A DNA stretch of 64,000 bases from Actinospineispora acaciae DSM 45401 (GTDB lineage: Bacteria > Actinomycetota > Actinomycetes > Mycobacteriales > Pseudonocardiaceae): the NCBI RefSeq assembly GCF_000620785.1, contig NZ_JIAI01000022.1, positions 1 to 64,000 on the forward strand, read 5' to 3'. The position numbers were made by a program, and so were the translations under genes. The notes under the pieces are model-generated. The model ran no database searches, was not told where the DNA came from, and saw only the letters and a program-made list of their open reading frames with translations. Shown here piece by piece: positions 35,275 to 43,059 of the stretch (position 1 is the first letter of the stretch; each line of letters begins with the position of its first letter).

Positions 35275-35631
35275 ATGCACGCTCCCGCGAATCTGAGGTG
35301 CTGGGTGGTCGAGTCCCGGCCACTTGTCGGTGTGCGTGCCGAGGTGACAGACCGACGGCTGAGCTGGGATGGCCATTCGGCCGGAACCGAAGGCTTCCTG
35401 ACCATCAGCGGACCAGGTTTCGAGTGGCCGGTCAAGTTCGCCACGATCGTCCGTTCCTCTCGCAAGGCCCGGGAGTTCGCGGCGCGCGTCAACTCAACCA
35501 GCCCGCCTACGTCTGCCGGGGCGCCCGGTCCGAACATCGCCCCCGAGCTTTCCAAGCTCGCTGAGCTGCACAGGTCCGGCGTACTCAACGAAACCGAGTT
35601 TGCGGCCGCCAAGGCCCGTCTCCTCGGATAA
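35275..35631 (+). CDS. Small SHOCT-domain protein
   Basis: From ATG 35275 the product is 118 residues. The N-terminal part (VTDRRLSWDGHSAGTEGFLT and WPVKFATIVRSSRKAREFAA) resembles a small PH-like or DUF4429-like strand module. The C-terminus SKLAELHRSGVLNETEFAAA followed by KARLLG is a clear SHOCT (short C-terminal) helix pair, an oligomerisation module. The frame is open far upstream, but only this part looks like protein. It is divergent from the pentapeptide gene, 43 bp away. Function unknown. Confidence 0.7.
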   Translation: MHAPANLRCWVVESRPLVGVRAEVTDRRLSWDGHSAGTEGFLTISGPGFEWPVKFATIVRSSRKAREFAARVNSTSPPTSAGAPGPNIAPELSKLAELHRSGVLNETEFAAAKARLLG

Positions 35632-35804
35632 ACCCGGCCGACGAGACAAGTCCGCGCGAGCCCTTGAGCGCCGGCTGCGCGCGCCGCAGGACTACCGGCT
35701 GGTACCGACTTCCACGCGCTATGCCATCACTTCGCCAGGCTGTTGATCTTTACGAGCGCCTCGGTCAGGGCGGTATGCCGGGTTGTGCCCGACTTGTGCC
35801 CGGC

Positions 35805-36845
35805 TCAGCCGATCGTCAGTTCGGCGAGGCGTGCGCGGTGTTCGTCGGCGGTGCCGGCGATTCCGGCCAGACGCTTGGCGCGCTTGTAGAAGAAGTGGGC
35901 TTCGTGTTCCCAGGTGAAGCCGATGCCGCCGTGGTACTGGATCATCGCGCCGGTCACCAGTGACGCGGTGTCGCTGGCTTTGGCCTTGGCTACGGAGACG
36001 GCTAGCGCGCTGTCGGGGGCGGCGGTGTCCAGGGCGTGGGCGGCGTAGAGGACGGCGTGTTCGGCCATGGTCACGGCGACGTGCAGGTCGGCCAGGTCGT
36101 GTTTGATCGCCTGGAAGGAGCCGACCGGGACGCCGAACTGCTTGCGCTCGCGGTCGTAGTCCACGGTGCGGGTGAGGGCCTCGCGGGCGATCCCGACCAG
36201 GTCGGCGGCGATAAGGACGGCGTTGCGGGCGGCCAGTTCGGCGACCACCTCGGCGGTGGCGCCGGGCAGCGGTTCGCCTGCGCTCTCGGCCAGGGTCACG
36301 GACGCCAGCCTGGTGGTGCCGTCGAAGCTGGCCTGCCCGGTCACGGCGACCTCGTCGCGGCGCAGCAGCCGCAGCTCGGCGGGGCCGTCGGCCACCACGA
36401 GCACGTCGGCCGGCGCGGCGTACTCCACCGCCGGCCAGCCGTCGGCGGACGACCCGCGCAGCGCCACCGCACCGGCCACCGAACCGGCGGCCAGCCGGGG
36501 CAGCCACTGCCGCTGCTGGCTGCCCGTACCCGCCAGCCGCAGCGCCTCGGCGGCCAGCACGGTGCCGCGCCACGGCCCCGGCGCCACCCCGGCGCCCAGC
36601 TCGCGGGCGATCACCTGCGCGTCCACCATGCCGAGCCCGAGCCCCTCGTGCTCCTCGGGAACGAGCACCGCCAGCCAGCCCTGCTCGCCCATGGCCCGCC
36701 ACAGCGTCGCCGGGTTCCCGTCCGAGTCCGGGTTCTCGCCGTCCTCGACGACGGCGCGCACCGCGTCCAGGTCGAACTTCCCGGCCAGGAAGTCGCGCAC
36801 GGCGGCGCCGAACTCGCGCTGCTCCTCGGTCAATGCGAAGTACAT
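35805..36845 (-). CDS. Acyl-CoA dehydrogenase family protein, second subunit
   Basis: This 346-residue member starts at ATG 36845 (MYFALTEEQREFGAAVRDFL). It keeps the three-part ACAD fold, with C-terminal DYDRERKQFGVPVGSFQAIK and QYHGGIGFTWEHEAHFFYKR. The middle beta domain is shortened and poorer in FAD-contact residues than the partner. It lies 9 bp downstream of a full-length ACAD gene; such pairs form alpha2beta2 heteromers in actinobacteria, notably those acting on sterol side chains. The substrate is not deducible. Loss of the usual catalytic Glu region is expected in this type of partner but was not verified. Confidence 0.88.
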   Translation of the reverse strand: MYFALTEEQREFGAAVRDFLAGKFDLDAVRAVVEDGENPDSDGNPATLWRAMGEQGWLAVLVPEEHEGLGLGMVDAQVIARELGAGVAPGPWRGTVLAAEALRLAGTGSQQRQWLPRLAAGSVAGAVALRGSSADGWPAVEYAAPADVLVVADGPAELRLLRRDEVAVTGQASFDGTTRLASVTLAESAGEPLPGATAEVVAELAARNAVLIAADLVGIAREALTRTVDYDRERKQFGVPVGSFQAIKHDLADLHVAVTMAEHAVLYAAHALDTAAPDSALAVSVAKAKASDTASLVTGAMIQYHGGIGFTWEHEAHFFYKRAKRLAGIAGTADEHRARLAELTIG

Positions 36846-36854
36846 GCCGGGCTC

Positions 36855-38027
36855 CTATCGCGGCAGGCCGAGCACCCGCTCGGCCACGATGTTGCGCTGC
36901 ACCTGCGACGAGCCGCCCCAGATGGTGACCGACCGCGACCACATGGCCTGCGCGTGCATGGCCGTCAGGTCCAGGCCGGGCACGGGCTCGCGCAAAGTGG
37001 CGTCCGGGCCGAGCACGTCGTCGAACACCTCCCAGAGGTCCTGGAACGTCTCGGACCACTGGAGCTTGGTCATGGACGCCTCGAAGCCCAGGTCACGGCC
37101 CTGTTCGACCTGGGTGAGGACGTGCATGGCGTGGTAGCGCAGGCACTCCAGCTCGGTGAGCACCCCGGCCAGCTTGCCCCGGACCACCGGGTCGCGGTCG
37201 CGGCCGAGCGCGCGGGCCACCGAGGCGATCTCGTCGTACTGCCGGCGGAACTCGGTGTACTGGGCGATGCCGGACGCGCCGCGCTCGAACGAGAGCAGCA
37301 GCATCGCGGTCCGCCAGCCGTCGCCCAGCTCTCCCAGGCACTCCGACGCGGGCACCCGGGCGTCGGTGAAGAACACCTCGCCGAACTCGCTGGCCCCGCT
37401 GATCTGCTTGAGCGGGCGGGCCTCCACGCCGGGCTGGTGCATGTCGATGAGCAGCATGGAGATGCCCCGGTGCCGCTCGGCGCCCGGCTCGGTGCGAACC
37501 AGGGTGAAGATCTTGTCGCCGTGCACGGCGTTGGTGGTCCACACCTTCTGGCCGTTCACCACGAAGTCGTCACCGTCGCGGACGCCCTTGCAGGACAGCG
37601 CGGCGAGGTCGGACCCGGCGCCGGGCTCGGAGAAGCCCTGGCACCAGATGACCTCGTTGCGCAGCATCGGGCCGATGATCTCCTTGCGCTGCGCGTCGGT
37701 GCCGATGGCCATCACCGTCGGCGCCAGGAAGGTCAGCCCGAGCGGGTTGACGGTCTGCGGCGCGCGCGCCCGCACCGTCTCCTCGTCATAGATCGCCTTC
37801 ATGCCCGGCGTGCCGCCCCGGCCGCCGTACTCGGTCGGCCACTGGATGCCGGCGAACCCGGCCAGCGCCTTGTCCCGCTCCCATTCCCGGCGCATCTCGA
37901 AGCTCTCGGCCGAGGGCAGCGACGCCCAGAACCCCGGCCGAGTCCACTCCTCGGGGATGTGCGCGCGCAGCCAACCGCGCAGCTCCTCGCGGAACTTCTC
38001 CTCCTCGGCGGTGTAGCTCAGGTCCAT
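36855..38027 (-). CDS. Acyl-CoA dehydrogenase (FadE-type), first subunit
   Basis: This is a 390-residue flavoenzyme from ATG 38027 (MDLSYTAEEEKFREELRGWL). The FAD/acyl-CoA signature WCQGFSEPGAGSDLAAL and VVNGQKVWTTNAVHGDKIFT are clear, and the C-terminus reads TIWGGSSQVQRNIVAERVLG. It catalyses alpha-beta dehydrogenation of an acyl-CoA, with the following gene as probable heteromeric partner. No thiolase, hydratase or CoA ligase is adjacent, so the pathway is not evident. The 5' end is 78 nt from a 46-nt palindrome. Confidence 0.92.
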   Translation of the reverse strand: MDLSYTAEEEKFREELRGWLRAHIPEEWTRPGFWASLPSAESFEMRREWERDKALAGFAGIQWPTEYGGRGGTPGMKAIYDEETVRARAPQTVNPLGLTFLAPTVMAIGTDAQRKEIIGPMLRNEVIWCQGFSEPGAGSDLAALSCKGVRDGDDFVVNGQKVWTTNAVHGDKIFTLVRTEPGAERHRGISMLLIDMHQPGVEARPLKQISGASEFGEVFFTDARVPASECLGELGDGWRTAMLLLSFERGASGIAQYTEFRRQYDEIASVARALGRDRDPVVRGKLAGVLTELECLRYHAMHVLTQVEQGRDLGFEASMTKLQWSETFQDLWEVFDDVLGPDATLREPVPGLDLTAMHAQAMWSRSVTIWGGSSQVQRNIVAERVLGLPR

Positions 38028-38105
38028 GCCACGCGCCTCCTCGCGAGTGCCGACCGGTCAGCCCCCAGCTTGGCATACTCGCCGGTAACTTGTCCCGCCG
38101 ATAGA

Positions 38106-38151
38106 CCCGTGAGTGGTTAGCGTTGCTATGACAACGCTAACCACTCACGGG
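38106..38151. repeat. CTATGA-loop palindrome, copy 2 (identical to copy 1)
   Basis: Arms 38106-38125 and 38132-38151 around CTATGA repeat base for base the element at 24611-24656, 13.5 kb away. It lies between the ACAD start (38027) and the 3' end of the tyrosine phosphatase gene. Its right arm supplies that gene's TAG stop and last two codons (Ser-Gly). Perfect identity over 46 nt argues for a mobile or gene-converted element and not a chance hairpin. Confidence 0.9.
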
Positions 38152-38868
38152 GTCGGTCAGGCGCGTTCGCAGGACGTCCAGCTCGGTGTCCGGCATGCCG
38201 TGGCGGAGCAGCCAGCCGGGGGCGGAGCCGCGCGCGTCCAGCTCGCCGAGCAGTGCGGCCATCACCTCGGGGCGGCATTTGTGCGGGTCGACGTCGGTGG
38301 GGTCGATGTCGTACTCGCCGCCGACGCCCCGGCGCAGCACGGCCGCCAGGCGCTCGTTGGACAGCGTGTAGTCGTTCACCACGGCGTCGCGGCGTACCCC
38401 TACCGCGTCGGCGACCAGCGCGCAGAAAACCCCGGTGCGGTCCTTGCCGGCCGCGCAGTGCACGAGCGCGGGGCCGGCGTCCGGTTCGGTGAGCAGGCGC
38501 ACGGCGGCCAGCATGTTCTCCGGGCGGTGGTCGAGGTAGCCGCGGTAGTTGAACAGCTTGGGGTCCTCGCCGTCCCTGGGCAGCGGGCGCTGGCCCTCCG
38601 GCAGGACCGTCAGGTGCTCGGTGCGCACGCCCGCCCGCTCCAGCGGCGTCGGGCCGTCGCGCTCGACCTCGGCGGGGGTGCGCAGGTCGATCACGGTGCG
38701 CAGCCCGTACTTGCCGACCAGGAGCTCGACGTCCGCCTCGGTCATGTCGTGGAGCCGGGCGCTGCGCAGCACCTGCCCGAACCGGGTGCTGCCGCCGCCG
38801 GCCAGCGGCATGCCACCCAGGTCTCGGACGTTTTCCACGCCCTCGAGCGGTACCCAGCGGCCGTTCAA
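38137..38868 (-). CDS. Tyrosine/serine protein phosphatase (Y_phosphatase3 type)
   Basis: This is a 243-residue phosphatase. The active-site loop VHCAAGKDRTG contains the C-x5-R motif with a following Lys-Asp-Arg, as in MptpB/Siw14-like enzymes that may act on phosphoproteins or phosphoinositides. The N-terminal motif is ENVRDLGGMPLAGGGSTRFG. I use TTG 38868 because it overlaps the upstream NIPSNAP stop (TTGA), like the other couplings here; the longer open frame is a shadow. It is the last gene of a three-gene coupled unit with the NIPSNAP protein and the ligase-kinase fusion. The final codons and stop lie in a palindrome. Confidence 0.88.
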   Translation of the reverse strand: MNGRWVPLEGVENVRDLGGMPLAGGGSTRFGQVLRSARLHDMTEADVELLVGKYGLRTVIDLRTPAEVERDGPTPLERAGVRTEHLTVLPEGQRPLPRDGEDPKLFNYRGYLDHRPENMLAAVRLLTEPDAGPALVHCAAGKDRTGVFCALVADAVGVRRDAVVNDYTLSNERLAAVLRRGVGGEYDIDPTDVDPHKCRPEVMAALLGELDARGSAPGWLLRHGMPDTELDVLRTRLTDPVSG

Positions 38869-39188
38869 CGCTCGAACGGGGTCGGGTTGAGCACCCGGCG
38901 GGCGAGCCGGGCCAGGATCGGTCCGTCCCGCTCGCTCTCGGCCTGCACCCGCTGCCACTCCGGGTCGGCCACGAACTCCGCCCACTTGCGCTCCATGTCG
39001 GCGTAGTCGGCGAAGCGCAGCACGTAGACCAGCTCGTTGGTGGAGTTCTCGCCCACGGCGGTCAGGGAGATGAACTCCAGGTCCATCCCGTGCTGTTCGA
39101 ACAGCCGCAGGGTGTGCTCGTTGAAACGTTTCACCAGGGCCGGCATCCGGCCGGGGACGGTGGTGTACTCCCTGATCTCGTAGATCAC
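38865..39188 (-). CDS. NIPSNAP-family dimeric ferredoxin-fold protein
   Basis: This 107-residue protein starts at GTG 39188, overlapping the stop of the ligase-kinase gene (GTGA). IYEIREYTTVPGRMPALVKR at the start and FADYADMERKWAEFVADPEW later are the hallmarks of NIPSNAP (PF07978) proteins, which form dimeric alpha-beta barrels. Its stop overlaps the phosphatase start. Function in bacteria is not well defined. Tight coupling on both sides suggests that the three proteins are made in a fixed ratio. Confidence 0.88.
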   Translation of the reverse strand: MIYEIREYTTVPGRMPALVKRFNEHTLRLFEQHGMDLEFISLTAVGENSTNELVYVLRFADYADMERKWAEFVADPEWQRVQAESERDGPILARLARRVLNPTPFER

Positions 39189-40852
39189 CCGCTCAGTGTG
39201 CCCGGCCGCAGGGGTAATCGCAGGGTGACGCTGGTCCCGGTTTCGGCGCCGGCGGACACGTCCAGCGTCGCGGCCGAGCCGTGCGCGGCGGCCAGCCGGC
39301 CCCGCACGTCGGCGACCGCGTCGGTGAGCCACCGTGGGTGACCGCCCTCCGTGGCGACTGTGCCGTCTTCGGACACGGTGACCACGCAGTGTGCCCCGGC
39401 CGGGGCCGCCGTGACGGTCAGCGTGCCGCCGCGCGGGGTGCCCTCGATGCCGTGCCGCACGGCACCCTCCACCAGCGGCTGCACCGTCAACAGCGGCAGC
39501 TCCACGTCGCCCAGGTCGTCGGCGATGTGCCGCTCGACCCGCAGCCGCTCGTCGAACCGGGCGGACTCCAGCGCCAGGTACCGCTCCACGTTGGCCAGCT
39601 CGGCGCCGAGCGTGCTGGGCTGCCCGGGCTGGCGGAACGAGTACCTGTTGAACTCCGCGAACTCCTGCAGCAGCTCGCGCGCCCGCTCCGGGTCGCGGCG
39701 CACGTAGGACGCGATGGTGGTCAGCGCGTTGAACATGAAGTGCGGCGAGATCTGCGCGCGCAGCGCACGGACCTCCGCCTGGGCCAGCCGGACCGCGTCG
39801 TCCATCGCCGCGAGGCCCGGCCCGCGCACACCGGCGGCCGGTTCGTGGTCGGGCACCCCGGGCGGCACCAGCGGGCCGTGCACGCTCGCCGGGTGCGCGC
39901 TCGGCCGCAGCCCGCGCCAGCTCGCGCCGCGCAGCCGCCCGTCCGCCTCCCAGCGCCGGTAGGAGACCTCGCCGACCAGCGCGGGCGTCACCCAGTGCGC
40001 GCCGTGCGCGTCGGCGTCCGGCGGCGGTTCGGCGAACGGGCAGTCCGGCCGGGCCAGGCCGTCCAACCGGTCGGTCAGCTCGCGCCGCGCGGCCGCGTCC
40101 AACCCGGAGCCGACCCGGCCCAGGTACCGCAGCCCGGCCGGCCCCGGCACCCCGACCAGCAGCGCGCCCGGCCGCCCCGACTCGCCGGGGCGCCAGCCGC
40201 CGACCAGCACCCGCTGGGTGTGCCGGGGCAGCGTCTCGACCCACGCCCGGGACCGCCGCCCCGGCCGGTACCGCGAGTCCAGCCGCTTGGCCACCACGCC
40301 GGACAGCCCGTGGCGCTGCGCCTCGTGCAGCACCAGCTGGCCGTCGGTGTCCAGGAAGTACGGCGGCAGCCGGGCCGGCAGCCCGGTCAGGTCCAGCTCG
40401 TCGAGCAGCTCGCGGCGCCGCCGGTAGGTCAGGTCCAACGTGGACGCGCCGTCCGCGTGCAGCACGTCGAGCAGGTAGAACAGCACGGGCACCCGGCGCA
40501 CCAACCCGGCCGACGGGCTGGACGTGCTGGTCCGGTGCCGCAGCAGGGCGGTGCTCGGCCGGCCCATCTGGTCGGGCGCGACGATCTTGCCGTCCAGCAC
40601 CAGCGGCCCCCGGCGATCGGCGAGGGCGCCGAGCGCGGCCAGCTCGGGGTAGCTCGCGGTGATCACCCGGTCGTTGCCGCCGAGCAGCCGGGCCCGTCCC
40701 GGTGTCAGGTAGGCGACCGCCCGCAGCCCGTCCCAGGCGAACTCGAACGCCCACGCCGACCCGGACGGCATGACGCCCTCGGCCGCCAGCATCGGGCGTA
40801 TCGGTCGCACGGCCGACCACGGCTCGCGGGCGGCCACCGCAGGGCTATCCAC
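39185..40852 (-). CDS. Degenerate LigD-type DNA ligase fused to LytS-type histidine kinase
   Basis: This 555-residue two-part protein starts at GTG 40852. Residues about 15-205 follow the adenylation domain of LigD-type ATP-dependent ligases. The motif I Lys is Ala39 (EFAWDG), motif III Glu is Lys89 (LDGKIV), motif IV Glu is Ser184 (GLSGVVAK) and motif V Lys is Glu206 (WVET). Residues about 210-316 keep the OB-fold (VLVGGWRPGESGRPGALLVG; ALVGEVSY). Residues about 350-550 are a His_kinase/HATPase module with QISPHFMFNAL and His371. The N-box Asn is Gly463 (LVEGAVRHG) and the G1 box is weak (EDGTV). No response regulator is adjacent. I infer a DNA-binding signalling scaffold with little or no catalysis. 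Confidence 0.87.
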   Translation of the reverse strand: MDSPAVAAREPWSAVRPIRPMLAAEGVMPSGSAWAFEFAWDGLRAVAYLTPGRARLLGGNDRVITASYPELAALGALADRRGPLVLDGKIVAPDQMGRPSTALLRHRTSTSSPSAGLVRRVPVLFYLLDVLHADGASTLDLTYRRRRELLDELDLTGLPARLPPYFLDTDGQLVLHEAQRHGLSGVVAKRLDSRYRPGRRSRAWVETLPRHTQRVLVGGWRPGESGRPGALLVGVPGPAGLRYLGRVGSGLDAAARRELTDRLDGLARPDCPFAEPPPDADAHGAHWVTPALVGEVSYRRWEADGRLRGASWRGLRPSAHPASVHGPLVPPGVPDHEPAAGVRGPGLAAMDDAVRLAQAEVRALRAQISPHFMFNALTTIASYVRRDPERARELLQEFAEFNRYSFRQPGQPSTLGAELANVERYLALESARFDERLRVERHIADDLGDVELPLLTVQPLVEGAVRHGIEGTPRGGTLTVTAAPAGAHCVVTVSEDGTVATEGGHPRWLTDAVADVRGRLAAAHGSAATLDVSAGAETGTSVTLRLPLRPGTLSG

Positions 40853-40940
40853 GCCCCGGGGTCAGTTCGTGAACAACCCTCTGAATGCGGCGCACGGCGT
40901 CGAGCCTAACGCCGTACGCCACCCAGACCAGCGGAAAATC

Positions 40941-41387
40941 TCACTCACCGCGCTCAAGCAGTTGCTTGAGGTTGTGATAGCTGTCCGGCGCCCGTTTCGC
41001 GGCCATCCGGTGCAGCATCTCCGGCGCCAGCAGCTTGCCGATCCCCCGGCCCTCGAAGTCGAGCTCGAACCTGACCCGCGACCGGGTGCCCCCGTCCAGC
41101 GGTTCGACGGAGATGCTCGCGCTCGGCCGCAGCGGCCCGTCGACGCCGCGCGCCGCCCAGCCGGTCGGGCTCTCCAGCCGGGTGATCTCCTGGGTGGTGT
41201 GGTGCTCGACGCGGCCGATCCGCCGCGTGGTGGTGAACCGCGAGCCCACGCCCGGCGGGTCGGCGCCGTGCACGTCGACGCGCACGACGTCCTCCTGCCA
41301 CTCGGGGAACCGCGAGGGGTCGGTGGCGAACCGGAAGACCTCCTCCGGCGGCCGGGCGATCTCGACGGTATGCACGGTGGGCGCCAT
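40941..41387 (-). CDS. SRPBCC-family (START-like) small-molecule-binding protein
   Basis: This 148-residue protein starts at ATG 41387 behind a GGGAGATC ribosome site. TVHTVEIARPPEEVFRFATD, then FPEWQEDVVRVDVHG, is the typical start of polyketide cyclase/dehydrase-like SRPBCC proteins with a large hydrophobic cavity. The C-terminal helix ends YHNLKQLLERGE. It is divergent from the ECF41 sigma gene; a 16-nt inverted repeat spans the shared upstream region. Genes next to ECF41 factors are often their targets, but no TGTCACA-type -35 is seen on its strand. Confidence 0.88.
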   Translation of the reverse strand: MAPTVHTVEIARPPEEVFRFATDPSRFPEWQEDVVRVDVHGADPPGVGSRFTTTRRIGRVEHHTTQEITRLESPTGWAARGVDGPLRPSASISVEPLDGGTRSRVRFELDFEGRGIGKLLAPEMLHRMAAKRAPDSYHNLKQLLERGE

Positions 41388-41412
41388 GTTTGATCTCCCT
41401 GTCATCTCTCCT

Positions 41413-41516
41413 GGAAGGGTTGTTCACGAATCGCCTCCGGCGATCAAACCGCCTGATCCAGTCGCTCGGACGAGCCTCCGGCCCGCCCTCGCGCCAGGAG
41501 CGTGAACAACCCTTCC
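41413..41516. repeat. Inverted 16-nt repeats between the SRPBCC and ECF41 genes
   Basis: GGAAGGGTTGTTCACG (41413-41428) is the exact reverse complement of CGTGAACAACCCTTCC (41501-41516). The 13-nt core CGTGAACAACCCT occurs a third time at 40868-40880, 16 bp upstream of the ligase-kinase start codon. So one motif lies upstream of each of three neighbouring genes, close enough to act as a shared operator or activator site. Confidence 0.7.
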
Positions 41517-41543
41517 TGTCACAGCGAAGCGTTGTGGTCCGTC
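41517..41543 (+). promoter_or_regulatory. ECF41-type autoregulatory promoter
   Basis: TGTCACA at 41517-41523 and CGTC at 41540-41543 are separated by exactly 16 nt, matching the published ECF41 consensus as I recall it. The -10 box lies 36 nt before the sigma factor ATG at 41580. The -35 box abuts the CGTGAACAACCCTTCC repeat, so a bound protein there could modulate it. Confidence 0.8.
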
Positions 41544-41579
41544 ACCAAGACGACGGGCCGCGACGAGGGACTGTGACCG

Positions 41580-42446
41580 ATGGACGAGTGCGACGGGCTG
41601 GCCACGCTCTTCCAGGCCCACCGGCCCCGGCTGCGGGCCGTGGCCTACCGCATGCTGGGCTCGTTCGACGAGGCCGACGACGCCGTTCAGGAGGCCTGGA
41701 TCCGGGTCGGGCGCGCGGGCGCCGACGGGGTGGACAACCCGGCCGCCTGGCTGAACACGATCGTCGCCAGGTTGTGCCTCGACATGCTGCGCTCCCGCGC
41801 GGCGCGGCGGGAGGAGCCCAGCGGGGTGCACCTGCCCGACCCGGTCATCGGCATGTCCGACACGCTCGACCCCGAGCAGGAGGCGCTGCTCGCCGACTCG
41901 GTGGGGCTGGCGCTGCTGGTGGTCCTGCAGCGGCTGGAGCCCGCCGAACGGCTGGCGCTGGTGCTGCACGACAGCTTCGCGGTGCCGTTCGGGGAGATCG
42001 CCGCCGTGCTCGGGCGCTCGCCGGACGCGGCCAGGAAGCTGGCCAGCCGCGCCCGAGGGCGGGTACGGGCGGCCGGCGTGCTCCCCGACGCCGACCTGGC
42101 CCGGCAGCGGGAGGTGGCCGCCGCCTTCCTCGCCGCCGCGCGCGACGGCGACCTGGAGGCGTTGCTGGCGGTGCTCGACCCGGACGTGGTGGCGCGGGCG
42201 GACTGGGGCGCGGCGGGCGCGTCCAGGGTCCTGCGCGGTGCGCGGGCGGTGGCCGAGCAGGCGCTGGCGTTCGCCCGGCGGGCGCCGTTCGCGCGGCCGG
42301 CGCTGGTGAACGGCGCCGCGGGCGTGGTCGCGGCGGCGAACGGACGGCTCTACGCCGTCATCGGGATCACCGTCGCGCGCGGCAGGATCGTGGAGATCGA
42401 CATCCTGGCCGACGCCGAGCGCCTGGCCCGGCTAGGCGCCGGCTAG
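41580..42446 (+). CDS. ECF41-group sigma factor (SigJ-like) with C-terminal SnoaL-like domain
   Basis: This is a 288-residue sigma factor. Region 2 has YRMLGSFDEADDAVQEAWIR, the linker has GVHLPDPVIG (a variant of the ECF41 WLPEP motif), and region 4 has HDSFAVPFGEIAAVLGRSPD then ARKLASRARGRV. Residues about 185-288 form a SnoaL/NTF2-like domain (AAFLAAARDGDLEALLAVLD; GRIVEIDILADAERLARL), which in this group replaces an anti-sigma factor and tunes activity. It is preceded by its own type of promoter. Usual ECF41 partners (carboxymuconolactone decarboxylases, oxidoreductases) are not immediately adjacent. Its 3' end overlaps the next convergent gene by 4 nt. Confidence 0.93.
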   Translation: MDECDGLATLFQAHRPRLRAVAYRMLGSFDEADDAVQEAWIRVGRAGADGVDNPAAWLNTIVARLCLDMLRSRAARREEPSGVHLPDPVIGMSDTLDPEQEALLADSVGLALLVVLQRLEPAERLALVLHDSFAVPFGEIAAVLGRSPDAARKLASRARGRVRAAGVLPDADLARQREVAAAFLAAARDGDLEALLAVLDPDVVARADWGAAGASRVLRGARAVAEQALAFARRAPFARPALVNGAAGVVAAANGRLYAVIGITVARGRIVEIDILADAERLARLGAG

Positions 42447-42844
42447 CAGCCGCCGCCCCCGCCGCCGAGCAGCCCGCCGACCAGCGACACCAGCCCGCCG
42501 AGCAGGCCCGGGCTGCACGCGCGCGGCGCGGGTGGGGTCGCGGCGCGCGCCCCGCCACCGCCGCCGCTGAACGTCGCGCGCGCCGGCGCGTTCGGGGCCG
42601 CCGGGGCGGCCCTCGGACCCGGCGCCGAACCCAGTCCGCCGCTGTTGACCAGCTCGGGGGGCTGCTGCATCGGGATCCCGCCGACGGCGCGCAGCTCGAG
42701 CGGCGCGCCTGCCTGGCCGCCGCCGGGGATCCGGGCTCGCTCGTCGTGCTGGTGGGAGTTCGCGTTGTACGCGAGGACCCCGATGACGATCGCGAGCGCC
42801 GCCGCGACCACGGCCGCGACCGATCCGAAGGCACGAACCACCAC
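42443..42844 (-). CDS. Small membrane-anchored Gly/Pro/Ala-rich protein
   Basis: This 133-residue protein has an N-terminal hydrophobic helix (about 6-25, FGSVAAVVAAALAIVIGVLA) followed by a polar, low-complexity extracellular region. The C-terminus contains a short hydrophobic GLLGGLVSLVGGLLGG stretch and ends in GGGGGC. The coding frame is supported by the signal-like start and by normal third-position GC. It converges with a 4-nt overlap on the ECF41 gene. I do not recognise the family; the terminal Cys after a glycine run could be a modification or crosslinking site. Confidence 0.6.
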   Translation of the reverse strand: MVVRAFGSVAAVVAAALAIVIGVLAYNANSHQHDERARIPGGGQAGAPLELRAVGGIPMQQPPELVNSGGLGSAPGPRAAPAAPNAPARATFSGGGGGARAATPPAPRACSPGLLGGLVSLVGGLLGGGGGGC

Positions 42845-43059
42845 AAGCTCCAGTCATGCGCCGTTGATTACCCAGGTTAACGATCGTCCGCTTGCCTCGT
42901 TTCCAAGATCACACGGACGGATGGCCGCGACGGCGAGCGCCCCACGAACCAGATGCCCGGCGAAGTCGAAGGCCCGCTTCTGGAACGCGACCAGGTGACC
43001 TCTCGTCACCCGGTAGGGCATCCGGCACGGCCACCGCGGGTGGGTGGCCGGTACTACTT

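Noticed and set aside
35632..35804. Short minus-strand peptide tail before the ACAD stop as a transposase remnant
   Set aside because: The tail ending HTALTEALVKINSLAK is suggestive, but too short to assign; no inverted repeats or other insertion-sequence parts.
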